A stretch of DNA of 28,972 nucleotides, taken from contig CAJUSB010000034.1 in NCBI GenBank assembly GCA_910589115.1, forward strand, positions 1 to 28,972, in the 5' to 3' direction. A model generated the notes under the pieces. The model was given only the letters and a program-made list of their open reading frames with translations, searched no databases and was not told where the DNA came from. The position numbers and the translations under genes are program-made. Shown here piece by piece: positions 22,268 through 28,972 of this stretch (position 1 is the first letter of the stretch; each line of letters opens with the position of its first letter). This DNA is from an uncultured Clostridia bacterium (GTDB lineage Bacteria > Bacillota > Clostridia > Oscillospirales > Butyricicoccaceae).

Positions 22268-22531
22268 TTAATCGACGAAATTGGAGGTAATCAGTTCGAC
22301 GAGTGCAGTGACTGCTTCCTCCTCATCGGGTCCGTCAGCGATCAGGTTGATCGTGGTGCCCTTGGTGATGCCGAGTGAGAGGATGCCGAGCAGAGATTTT
22401 GCGTTTACGCGACGCTCTTCCTTCTCAACGAGGATGGTGCTTTTGAATTCGTTTGCCTTCTGGATAAAGAATGTTGCCGGGCGGGCGTAAAGGCCCACCT
22501 GATTGGTTACCTGTACCTCTTTAGAAAACAT
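22268..22531 (-). CDS. HPr-fold protein with Tyr15 in place of His15 (Crh-like)
   Basis: The 87-residue protein has the HPr fold: GLYARPATFFIQKANEF holds the active-site loop and NAKSLLGILSLGI the regulatory site. The residue phosphorylated by Enzyme I in HPr, His15, is Tyr here (codon TAC), so transfer of phosphate to sugar PTS proteins should be impossible. Ser46, target of HPr kinase, is present. The same combination (Gln15, Ser46) defines Bacillus Crh, which works with CcpA in carbon catabolite repression. A regulatory role is therefore likely. It is monocistronic, with its own promoter (22576-22604) and terminator (22113-22137). Confidence 0.93.
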   Translation of the reverse strand: MFSKEVQVTNQVGLYARPATFFIQKANEFKSTILVEKEERRVNAKSLLGILSLGITKGTTINLIADGPDEEEAVTALVELITSNFVD

Positions 22532-22575
22532 ACTTACATCGCTCCTACTTCAAATAAATAATCCAACTTAACTAT

Positions 22576-22604
22576 AGAATACTCGTTTTTGGGCGGTTCG
22601 TCAA
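22576..22604 (-). promoter_or_regulatory. Promoter of HPr-like gene
   Basis: On the minus strand TTGACG (22604-22599) and TATTCT (22581-22576) have a 17-bp spacer. The leader of about 38 nt carries TAGGAG before the ATG. No clear catabolite-responsive element is visible. Confidence 0.8.
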
Positions 22605-22795
22605 TATTCTTTTTTCCAAAAAAGGAAGGGGGACAAGGTAAAAAATCTGTGAATTTAACCGATTCCCTGTTACAAACGTAAATTTTGGAGGCTGGTGAAC
22701 CGTTTTTTTGTCACCAAATTGTTATTTTAGCCTGTTTGCGAGCCTTAATCGTCCAGAATTTTCCACACGAAAAAATGGATTCAAAACCTAGATGA
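22605..22795. other. AT-rich gap without a gene
   Basis: This segment contains an A/T-rich inverted repeat CTTTTTT/AAAAAAG (about 22609-22624) and a short GGTGA/TCACC hairpin around a T-run (22694-22715). I see no coding frame, ribosome site or RNA family in it. Confidence 0.5.
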
Positions 22796-23136
22796 AACGC
22801 CAAAAGGCGGATGTCCTCTGCGGACGGCACCAGAGGACTCTGCCCTCTGGACACCCGCGCCTATGCGGCGGGCACCCCTCGCCGGGGAGGCGTCCTATGC
22901 GGACGGCAGCAGGGCGCTGCCCTGCACCCGCGCCTATGCGGCGGGCACCCCTCGCCGGGGAGGCGTCCTATGCGGACAGCAGCAGGGCGCTGCCCTGCAC
23001 CCGCTGGGGACAAGTCCCCAGACCCCGAGATGCTGACGCATCTCCATCTCGCCTGCGGGCGGGACGGGAGCTTTTGGTGCGTCATCGGGTGTTGGTGCAG
23101 TGCAGACCAGCCTGCCAAAAGCAGGGCAGGCTGGTC
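22796..23136 (+). repeat. Mosaic palindromic repeat, copy R7, with tandem 73-bp duplication
   Basis: This is the largest copy. It begins with CGCC/GGCG around AAAA, then CCAGAGG/CCTCTGG (22830-22850, one mismatch). A 73-bp unit follows twice (22858-22930 and 22931-23003, one difference), each with CGTCC/GGACG and GCAGGGC/GCCCTGC. Then come CTGGGGAC/GTCCCCAG (23004-23021), GAGATGC/GCATCTC (23027-23044), the CGCCTGCGGGCGGGACGGG block and a perfect 12-bp hairpin GACCAGCCTGCC/GGCAGGCTGGTC (23105-23136) with loop AAAAGCAG. It lies behind trpB, opposite to its direction. Confidence 0.9.
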
Positions 23137-23183
23137 GGGAAACGGAGTGGATTATTTATGGATTGAGTAAGAAAAAGGGGAGG

Positions 23184-24554
23184 TTATAATTCCAGCTGAG
23201 GCAGTGACTGGAAGCCTGCGGCAAGCTCATCATCTGTCGGGACGTGATTACTCATCGTACCATTACGGTATGCATCATATGCGGTCATATCGAAGTAGCC
23301 CGTGCCGGTCAGGCCAAAGAGGATGGTTTTGGATTCTCCGGTTTCGCGGCATATTTTGGCTTCTTTGATTGCCTGGCAGATGGCGTGTGCAGATTCGGGT
23401 GCCGGAAGGATGGTTTCCTTTTTGGCGAACAGTGTAGCGGCCTCGAAAATTTCCAGCTGTTTGACCGAGGTTGCTTCCATATAGCCATCGTGATAGAGTT
23501 TTGAGAGAATAGGGCTCATACCGTGATAGCGCAGGCCGCCTGCATGATTGGCAGCGGGCATAAAACCATTTCCTAATGTGTACATTTTTGCAAGTGGAGT
23601 GACCTTCCCGGTATCACAGAAGTCATAGGCATATCTGCCGCGTGTGAGGGAGGGGCAGGAGGCGGGTTCCACTGCGACAATCCGGGGATTGCCTTTGCCG
23701 GTCAGCTTATCGCGCATATAGGGGGCAATCAGGCCGCCCAGATTGGAGCCGCCGCCCGCACAGCCAATAATGATATCTGGATATTCATCCAGAAGATCCA
23801 TAGCGGTTTTGGCTTCGAGGCCGATGATGGACTGATGCAGCAGCACCTGATTAAGCACGGAACCCAGTGCATAGCGGTAATTTTCGGATGAAACCGCTGT
23901 TTCAACGGCTTCGGAGATTGCGCAGCCAAGCGAACCGGTTGATTCCGGGAAAGCTGCAAGGATTTTGCGTCCAACTTCTGTCGTGGTGGACGGTGATGCA
24001 GTGACGCTGGCGTCAAATACACCCATTACGGCTTTGCGGAAGGGTTTCTGTTCATAGGAACATTTGACCATGAAAACCTGCAAATCAAGCCCATAGAATG
24101 CGCACGCTTCGGACAGGGCAGTGCCCCACTGGCCTGCGCCGGTTTCCGTGGTCAAGCCTTTGAGACCCTGCTGTTTTGCATAAAAGGCCTGTGCAATCGC
24201 GGAATTCAGTTTATGTGAGCCGGAGGTGTTATTTCCTTCGTATTTATAGTAAATTTTTGCCGGGGTATCCAGGGTCTGCTCCAAATTATAGGCGCGGATC
24301 AGGGGAGAGGGACGATAGATGCGGAATTCTTCCAGGATACCCTCGGGAATATCGACCCAGCGGGTTTGGCCGTCCATTTCCTGATGGGCCAATTCCTTGC
24401 AGAAAATCGGATAAAGCGCTTCTTCGGTCAGCGGTTTTCCGGTGGCGGGGTTCAGCATCGGATCGGGCTGTTCAGGCATATCGGCGCGCAGGTTATACCA
24501 CTGTGTCGGCATCTGGTCTTCGGTCAGATACAGTCTGTGTGGAATTTTAGGCAT
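23184..24554 (-). CDS. trpB: Tryptophan synthase beta chain, TrpB2 type
   Basis: The 456-residue PLP enzyme joins indole and serine to tryptophan. Its length and the extended N-terminus with RPSPLIRAYNLEQTLDTPAKIYYKYEGNNTSGSHKLN identify the TrpB2 group rather than the 400-residue TrpB1 that pairs with TrpA. The PLP lysine lies in GSHKLNSA (about 114), and the phosphate-binding loop is GCAGGGSNLGG. No trpA or other trp gene is near, so the enzyme may scavenge free indole, or serve a partner encoded elsewhere. AGGAG lies 10 bases before the ATG. The gene is controlled by a tryptophan T-box directly upstream. Confidence 0.95.
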   Translation of the reverse strand: MPKIPHRLYLTEDQMPTQWYNLRADMPEQPDPMLNPATGKPLTEEALYPIFCKELAHQEMDGQTRWVDIPEGILEEFRIYRPSPLIRAYNLEQTLDTPAKIYYKYEGNNTSGSHKLNSAIAQAFYAKQQGLKGLTTETGAGQWGTALSEACAFYGLDLQVFMVKCSYEQKPFRKAVMGVFDASVTASPSTTTEVGRKILAAFPESTGSLGCAISEAVETAVSSENYRYALGSVLNQVLLHQSIIGLEAKTAMDLLDEYPDIIIGCAGGGSNLGGLIAPYMRDKLTGKGNPRIVAVEPASCPSLTRGRYAYDFCDTGKVTPLAKMYTLGNGFMPAANHAGGLRYHGMSPILSKLYHDGYMEATSVKQLEIFEAATLFAKKETILPAPESAHAICQAIKEAKICRETGESKTILFGLTGTGYFDMTAYDAYRNGTMSNHVPTDDELAAGFQSLPQLEL

Positions 24555-24590
24555 TGTATATACACTCCTTTTGACGGGGTTTCAGGCGAC

Positions 24591-24889
24591 AAAAAAACCT
24601 GTCACAAAACCCCTCTTTGAAATGGGATTTTTGGGACAGGAGAATCTTTCTCTTGCGGTACCACCCAAATTGACGCAAAAACAGCGCCCACTCTGTTCGC
24701 ATATCCAACAATACGCGCTCCGGCTGATAACGGGCGGAGTGCCCCGTCGCGGCTACTTGGCAGGAATACTGCTGTTCGCGTTGCCCTCTGGAGTCCATTC
24801 TACCGGCTTTTTCACACTGCGCTTGCACCGCCCGCAGCTCGCTTCGGAGAAAAAGGCCCCGATGTACTCATCTCCATCATCGGTTTACA
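24591..24889 (-). promoter_or_regulatory. Tryptophan T-box riboswitch leader
   Basis: The leader senses uncharged tRNA-Trp and then allows read-through into trpB. The conserved T-box GGGTGGTACC is at 24666-24657. Stem I contains GAGATGAGTACATC, and its distal side GAATGGACTC places a UGG (Trp) specifier codon at 24797-24795. The terminator pairs CCTGTC (24640-24635) with GACAGG (24603-24598), with CAAAA/TTTTG inside, and ends in seven T (24597-24591). The specifier agrees with the downstream gene's product. Confidence 0.95.
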
Positions 24890-24895
24890 TGCGAT

Positions 24896-24924
24896 ATTAT
24901 ATGCCTTCCGGCGTGGTTTGTCAA
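24896..24924 (-). promoter_or_regulatory. Consensus promoter of T-box/trpB transcript
   Basis: On the minus strand TTGACA (24924-24919) and TATAAT (24901-24896) match the consensus perfectly, 17 bp apart. It begins 9 bases after the stop codon of the preceding gene, and no terminator separates them, so read-through from that gene would also pass the T-box. Confidence 0.94.
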
Positions 24925-24932
24925 CTGCTGAT

Positions 24933-25475
24933 TCAAAAATTTTTCTGGGAATTTTCACAGTCTGGCATGAAAACAGGAAGGCCCGCTTCATCCTCAGAAA
25001 AGCCGTCGAACAGCGTTTCCGCATATGCAGATATATAATATTTGAGGTTTTTGCGTCCTTTTACAGAAATAATATGCCCTTCGGTTTCTAAATATGCCCT
25101 TTGCATTTCAATACCACCGGGATATTTCGGGTTCAGCTCGCCGTCTGATTTCAGGGTGCGCCACCAGGGCATTGAGGCGGGGCTGCGCTGTTCACTGGCC
25201 CATGCTGCAATCTGTGTGAAAATTCCGGCTGTCATAGGGTCGGTAAAATCAGCGCCATATGCCCGCGCAAGCACTTCACACAAGGCAGCTGTTGTAGTGA
25301 GCTTTCCGGCGGGGACTTGCTTCATCAGTGCGTCATAGGCCAATGGCGGTGCCAGCAGCATACGTGTTCCGCCGTACCGGCAAATGGTTTTTGGATCGGT
25401 TATGATTTGTATTTTAGGCATGTCTTTGCTGTTTTGCAGCATTGCATTAAAATCTTTTTCAGCTTTTGCGGGCAT
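24933..25475 (-). CDS. Alkyltransferase-like protein (MGMT fold without acceptor Cys)
   Basis: The 180-residue protein has the DNA-binding domain of O6-alkylguanine alkyltransferases: VPAGKLTTTAALCEVLARAYGADF, then GIFTQIAAWASE, then PWWRTLKSDGELNPKYPGG (103-121). The PCHRV motif is PWWRT here, so the acceptor Cys is Trp. Alkyltransferase-like (ATL) proteins have the same Cys-to-Trp change; they bind alkylated guanine without repairing it and recruit nucleotide excision repair. That role is an inference for this protein. The basic tail (VKGRKNLKYYIS) may bind DNA. ATG 25475 is chosen because AGAGGTGG precedes it and a promoter ends about 20 bases upstream. Confidence 0.86.
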   Translation of the reverse strand: MPAKAEKDFNAMLQNSKDMPKIQIITDPKTICRYGGTRMLLAPPLAYDALMKQVPAGKLTTTAALCEVLARAYGADFTDPMTAGIFTQIAAWASEQRSPASMPWWRTLKSDGELNPKYPGGIEMQRAYLETEGHIISVKGRKNLKYYISAYAETLFDGFSEDEAGLPVFMPDCENSQKNF

Positions 25476-25494
25476 TTTAACCACCTCTGTTTCT

Positions 25495-25523
25495 ATCATA
25501 TCATTTCCGCGCATGAAAAGCAA
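25495..25523 (-). promoter_or_regulatory. Predicted promoter of alkyltransferase-like gene
   Basis: On the minus strand TTGCTT (25523-25518) and TATGAT (25500-25495) are 17 bp apart. The start point near 25488 implies a very short leader, supporting the internal ATG at 25475. The divergent gap 25524-25711 holds no gene. Confidence 0.65.
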
Positions 25524-25711
25524 GCTGTTGGCCTGAAAAAGTGTATTTTTGAGGTGGCTGCGGACCAAGACCGGGAGGGGACGGAAGGATATCGAGACAG
25601 GATTTTGGTGGACAGATAGCGGCGGTGCAGGATTTGTGATAAAATTTTTTGTCGGGGCTGTCAGATTTTTTATCGTACAATCGTTTTACAGGTGAAAGGA
25701 GGTCAGAAGCC

Positions 25712-26224
25712 ATGCAGACAAACTTTGATGCAGAGCGGGTGGAACATCTGGTGCGCACTTATTCCGACCTGATTGCCCGCATCAGCTACACCTGGTTCAG
25801 CAACACGGCAGATGTACAGGATATCAGCCAGACCGTCTTTTTGAAGCTGCTGACAGGTAATACAACTTTTGAGACGGCAGAGCATGAGCGTGCGTGGATC
25901 ATCCGTATGACGCTCAACGCCTGCAAGGACCTGAAAAAGAGCTTCTGGCGCAGGCAGGTCAGCAGTATAGAGGACGCGCCGGAGATACCGGTGGCCATGC
26001 CCGAGCTGGAGGATAACCCGGTATTGGCGGCGGTGCAGTCGCTGCCGCTCAAATACCGGAATGCTATTTATCTGCACTATTATGAGGGTTATCAGGTGCA
26101 GGAAATTGCGGCAATGACTGGCGAGCGCCCGAATGCAGTCAGCGCCCATTTAAGCCGCGGGCGAAAGAAGCTGCGCAGCCTGTTAGGAGGGAGCCCATAT
26201 GAGCAAGCATCAGTACGAATATAG
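25712..26224 (+). CDS. ECF-type RNA polymerase sigma factor
   Basis: The 170-residue protein has sigma region 2 (DLIARISYTWFSNTADVQDISQTVFLKLL, about residues 20-48) that binds the core polymerase and the -10 element, and region 4 (SLPLKYRNAIYLHYYEGYQVQEIAAMTGERPNAVSAHLSRGRKKLR, about 112-157) with the helix-turn-helix for the -35 element. It lacks regions 1 and 3, as expected for ECF factors. AAAGGAGG lies 9 bases before the ATG. Its 3' end overlaps the next gene by 26 bases; that gene encodes a membrane protein likely to hold the sigma factor inactive. I could not identify a convincing self-regulated promoter upstream. Confidence 0.94.
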   Translation: MQTNFDAERVEHLVRTYSDLIARISYTWFSNTADVQDISQTVFLKLLTGNTTFETAEHERAWIIRMTLNACKDLKKSFWRRQVSSIEDAPEIPVAMPELEDNPVLAAVQSLPLKYRNAIYLHYYEGYQVQEIAAMTGERPNAVSAHLSRGRKKLRSLLGGSPYEQASVRI

Positions 26225-27245
26225 GAAAGCAATGGATAGTATCCACGTTTCGCGGGAATGGGAGGACGACATGATACAGAAGATTTTGAACGCAGAAAAG
26301 GCACAGAAAAAGCGTATTCACCGTGCACACCGTCTTGGCCTTGCAGCGGTGGCGGCAGCGGCCTGCCTGACGATTGGCGCAGGTGCAGCAGAGGCAGCGA
26401 CTGGCATTGTGAGCGATATTTTTGCGCCGCTGCTGGGTACGGCACATACGGAAATTATTGATAATATCGGGTATCCGGTAAACGCTTCTGACAGTGCGGG
26501 CGGCGTGACCGTGACAGCGGACGCAGTCATTGGTGATAACAGCAGTGTATGTGTTATTTTTTCCATGACAAAGGATGACGGTACGCCGTGGACGGAAGTC
26601 CCGGACAGCCGTGATCTTGTTTTTGAGGACAGCACCTTTGATTTCAGCATTACCGATGCAGGTGATGGCGCTCTGGGTGCGCACGGGAGCAGCTGGTTTA
26701 TTTCCGATGACCCGGAGAATCGTGTGATCCGCTTTGTGGAGCAGTGCACCATCGAGGACGGGACGCCGTCGGGACATGCAAAGGAAACGCTTAAAAATCT
26801 GTGTATTTGGGATGAGGCGTCACAGAGCACAAAGACTTTGGTAAAAGGAAAATGGACCCTGCGTTTTGATCTGGATTTTGAAGACACTTCAAAGCAGTTC
26901 CCGAGCGGGCAGGCGGTAGAATTCCTTGGAGAACCCGCAGTGATTACCGAGCTGATGTTTTCCCCGATTTCATTCAGTGTGACTGTTGAACAGAACCGCA
27001 CGGAATATCCGCTCATGGATGACAAAAAATACCTGGACGGTACTTCGGAAGCAATGGATCAGCTGGATATTGTGCTGAATTTGAAGGACGGCAGGGAAAT
27101 TGACCTTGGATATTGGGCCGGCGGAAGCTACGGAGCAGATGAAGGGAAGTCCGTCTTTACCAAGAGCAGCATGTTTAACGAAGTGATCCCGCTGGAGGAT
27201 ATGGAAAGCGTTACGGTCTGCGGCACCGAGATACCGCTGCGGTAA
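26199..27245 (+). CDS. DUF4179 membrane protein, probable anti-sigma factor
   Basis: The 348-residue protein has a cytoplasmic N-terminal part (1-45, with EWEDDMIQKILNAEKAQKKR), one membrane helix (about 46-70, Ala-rich) and an extracellular domain of about 275 residues. The part after the helix (IFAPLLGTAHTEIIDNIGYPVNASDSAGGVTVTADAVIGDN) is typical of DUF4179, which commonly follows ECF sigma genes in Firmicutes. By analogy, the cytoplasmic part binds the sigma factor and the outer domain senses a signal. The overlap with the sigma gene and the GGAGG before its ATG support coupled synthesis. No zinc-binding anti-sigma motif is visible. Terminator at 27268. Confidence 0.9.
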   Translation: MSKHQYEYRKAMDSIHVSREWEDDMIQKILNAEKAQKKRIHRAHRLGLAAVAAAACLTIGAGAAEAATGIVSDIFAPLLGTAHTEIIDNIGYPVNASDSAGGVTVTADAVIGDNSSVCVIFSMTKDDGTPWTEVPDSRDLVFEDSTFDFSITDAGDGALGAHGSSWFISDDPENRVIRFVEQCTIEDGTPSGHAKETLKNLCIWDEASQSTKTLVKGKWTLRFDLDFEDTSKQFPSGQAVEFLGEPAVITELMFSPISFSVTVEQNRTEYPLMDDKKYLDGTSEAMDQLDIVLNLKDGREIDLGYWAGGSYGADEGKSVFTKSSMFNEVIPLEDMESVTVCGTEIPLR

Positions 27246-27267
27246 ATATGCTGGATTGCCAGAATTG

Positions 27268-27304
27268 AAAAGGGAGTGCACGCAGATGCCGTGCACTCCC
27301 TTTT
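27268..27304. terminator. Bidirectional intrinsic terminator between convergent genes
   Basis: A perfect 15-bp stem pairs AAAAGGGAGTGCACG (27268-27282) with CGTGCACTCCCTTTT (27290-27304) around a 7-base loop. The A/T ends serve both directions, stopping the sigma/anti-sigma transcript and the lipase-like gene. Confidence 0.93.
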
Positions 27305-27345
27305 ATTAAGCCGCCGGGCTGCGGCATATGATTCATGCAAGCGTA

Positions 27346-28662
27346 TCAAAACCCCCTGTTTTTCAAATCTTCCACAAGCTGAACATAATATTCCCGTATA
27401 TCAAAGCCTTTCAGGTTTTCGCGGAGCAGGTCAATGACATCGCCGTGGGATATGCCCTTGCGATAGGGGGTGCTGATTACGCCGCGGAAATTGCCCCAAA
27501 CTGCGGAAGCAGTCGAAACCAAACCGTCATTTTCGCCATCCAGCCGCCGAATCAGCAGCGCACTGAAACACAACGGGAAAATTGTGCCAAATGCACTTTG
27601 GAGTTTTGACATCACACTCTGATAATAAACACCGGGACAGTCTGGCGTTTCCCTGTTAAAGTCCGCACAGCGGGCGGCGGTCAGGTCACGCACGCCCTTT
27701 TCAAAATCTGGTGAGATATCGCCTAATTTGCGGAAGAGCGCATTATACCGTCCAGCCAGAAAATGGAGTAATCCGCCGGGTAGGATTCGCAGTAAAAGGT
27801 CAACAAAGTTGCAGCCCCGATGAGGCGTATTGACTGTAGTCAGTGATGCAACATACCGATCCATGCCGTAATGAGAGATAGCAAAACGGGCATCTAAACC
27901 ACCTTTGGAATGTGCAATAATATTGACTTTTTCACAACCTTCGGATTCTATGATATGTACGATTTGTTCGCAAAGCTCCTGCGCACTGCGTGATACTGCA
28001 TCGGCAGATTGCTGCCTGCCATAGAAAACCTTGGCGCCGTTTGCCTGTAAGGCGCCGGGAATGCGTCCCCAATAATCCAGCAGCTGCCAGTCGCGGAAAA
28101 ATATCCCATGTACCATTAAAAGCGGATAGCGCGTTCGGCACCGGCCGGAGGAAGCCTGTATAGCCGTCCGTTCAAGGTGTGCCAGTTCAAAGCGGTATTC
28201 CCGTCTTGCAGTAGAGCAGGCTTTCCATATGAGCCAGAAATTGAAACCGGGCAGCCACCAAAACAGTAATAAAAGAATCCGCCAGAGAATCCCAACCTGT
28301 GACGATGAAAAAAAGATTCGCAGTAAGCCATTCATCAGCAGCAAAAAGAGGGTCAATATGGAAACCAATGCATTCACCCAGAAAGTTATTGATTTTAGGG
28401 TAAAGGTAAGTCCCCAGAATCCACATTCCAGCAGAAAGCAGAGTGCAAACAGATATAGCAATTCATAGCCGCCCTGAAGGATGCGCAGCCTGCGGGTTGC
28501 AAATGGTTCGGTAGGGGCAGGTTTCAGATGGACTGCCAGTGTACCGGCCACAGCAGGCAGCAATAAAAAAATACCCCAAAGCCCTACAGCGCCACACAGC
28601 CAGACGGCATTTGCAAGCAGGAGAAGGGGTATGCAGCGGAGTAAACGTTTGATAAATAGCAT
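27346..28662 (-). CDS. Membrane-anchored alpha/beta-hydrolase, lipase-like
   Basis: The 438-residue protein starts with about four membrane helices (roughly 6-45, 66-90, 94-118, 125-146), followed by an alpha/beta-hydrolase domain. The catalytic residues are visible: Ser252 in IAHSKGG, Asp379 in GENDGLV and His406 in ISHGDV; MVHGIF supplies the oxyanion HG. This pattern is like that of triacylglycerol lipases of the LipA/PGAP1 kind. The location of the domain relative to the membrane is not certain. ATG 28662 follows AGGGA by 6 bases; a TTG at 28668 would add two residues. No neighbours suggest a pathway. The terminator at 27268 follows. Confidence 0.88.
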   Translation of the reverse strand: MLFIKRLLRCIPLLLLANAVWLCGAVGLWGIFLLLPAVAGTLAVHLKPAPTEPFATRRLRILQGGYELLYLFALCFLLECGFWGLTFTLKSITFWVNALVSILTLFLLLMNGLLRIFFSSSQVGILWRILLLLFWWLPGFNFWLIWKACSTARREYRFELAHLERTAIQASSGRCRTRYPLLMVHGIFFRDWQLLDYWGRIPGALQANGAKVFYGRQQSADAVSRSAQELCEQIVHIIESEGCEKVNIIAHSKGGLDARFAISHYGMDRYVASLTTVNTPHRGCNFVDLLLRILPGGLLHFLAGRYNALFRKLGDISPDFEKGVRDLTAARCADFNRETPDCPGVYYQSVMSKLQSAFGTIFPLCFSALLIRRLDGENDGLVSTASAVWGNFRGVISTPYRKGISHGDVIDLLRENLKGFDIREYYVQLVEDLKNRGF

Positions 28663-28723
28663 TATCAATCCCTGAATTCAATAAAAAATAAACCATACCG
28701 GCGGTATTTCTATGCAGTATCCC

Positions 28724-28972
28724 GACCGGCCCGCGATCCTTTTGGCGGGCCGGTCAGCACTGCATAAACAATCAGCACAGTACCCAAACCCCCGTCCCGC
28801 CCGCAGGCGAAGCAGAGATGCGCAGCATCTCCGGGGTCTGGGGTCAATGACCCCAGCGGGAGTCCAGAGGGCAGCGCCCTCTGGTGCACGCCGCAAAGGC
28901 GCGGGTGCAGGGCAGAACCCTGCCGCTGTCCGCGCAGGACGCCGCCCCGGCGAGGGGCGGGAGTCCAGAGGG
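28724..28972 (-). repeat. Mosaic palindromic repeat, copy R9 (cut by window edge)
   Basis: From left to right it has a perfect hairpin GACCGGCCCGC/GCGGGCCGGTC (28724-28755; minus-strand loop AAAAGGAT), the CCCGTCCCGCCCGCAGGCG block, GAGATGC/GCATCTC (28815-28831), CTGGGGTCA/TGACCCCAG (28838-28856), CCAGAGGGC/GCCCTCTGG (28864-28884), GCAGGGC with a degenerate partner, GTCC/GGAC and a CCCC/GGGG hairpin. The end repeats the module order of the window start. It lies upstream of the lipase-like gene. Confidence 0.87.

Noticed and set aside
22858..23003. Direct repeats that might suggest a CRISPR array
   Set aside because: The 73-bp units are directly joined with no unique spacers, and the same modules recur as single copies between other genes. 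No cas gene is present.
22792..23166. Open frames inside the mosaic repeats (also in 5204-5422, 11214-11513, 14313-14681)
   Set aside because: Their sequence is made of palindromic modules, is repeated at many sites and lacks ribosome sites. GC-rich repeats keep frames open by chance.
25630..25690. ECF-type autoregulated promoter before the sigma gene
   Set aside because: CGTA is present at 25672-25675, but the nearest TGTCA-like block is only about 10 bases upstream, too close for a -35 element.

Overview
The window looks like the chromosome of a moderately GC-rich, low-copy-plasmid-free Gram-positive anaerobe of class Clostridia, most likely in the Oscillospiraceae/Butyricicoccaceae area. 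This is inferred from the HPr/Crh-type protein, a tryptophan T-box, consensus sigma-A promoters with strong Shine-Dalgarno sites, DUF2500 and DUF4179 proteins, an FHA-SEDS fusion, and GC-rich mosaic palindromic repeats between genes. I cannot name the genus. No phage, insertion sequence, CRISPR array or rRNA is visible.

Layout. 1-5038 (+): metG, a DUF4177-like gene and tatD form one operon; then an SGNH esterase, and a small membrane protein overlapping a short MGMT-type alkyltransferase. 5489-8630 (+): a cell-wall pair, an FHA-domain SEDS glycosyltransferase overlapping a class B penicillin-binding protein. 8934-10915 (-): a coiled-coil protein, tRNA-Cys with a consensus promoter, a previously overlooked 29-residue membrane protein with its own promoter and terminator, and two DUF2500 paralogues. 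11370-16681 (-): a complete phosphorelay: a REC/HD-GYP/PAS/GGDEF protein, a free Hpt protein and a hybrid histidine kinase with two receiver domains, so an external signal may set cyclic-di-GMP. 17128-18135 (+): an uncharacterised coiled-coil protein, followed by a candidate small RNA. 18449-19951 (-): rsmD, coaD and a coiled-coil protein in one tight operon. 20246-22531 (-): uvrC and an HPr-like protein whose phosphorylatable His15 is Tyr while Ser46 is kept. 23184-25475 (-): a stand-alone TrpB2 tryptophan synthase behind a Trp T-box, and an alkyltransferase-like protein with Trp in place of the acceptor Cys. 25712-27245 (+): an ECF sigma factor with its membrane partner (DUF4179). 27346-28662 (-): a membrane-anchored lipase-like hydrolase.

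The most unusual signal is not a gene. At least nine intergenic spaces hold 150-340-bp elements built from interchangeable hairpin modules. Between copies the stems change on both arms together (for example GAGATGC/GCATCTC becomes GGGATGC/GCATCCC), while one module keeps an AAAAG-type loop on stems of differing sequence. Two element types share this hairpin; one type also carries a long A/T hairpin in otherwise GC-rich sequence. The elements often begin right after a stop codon, and one ends in a T-tract and should terminate transcription.
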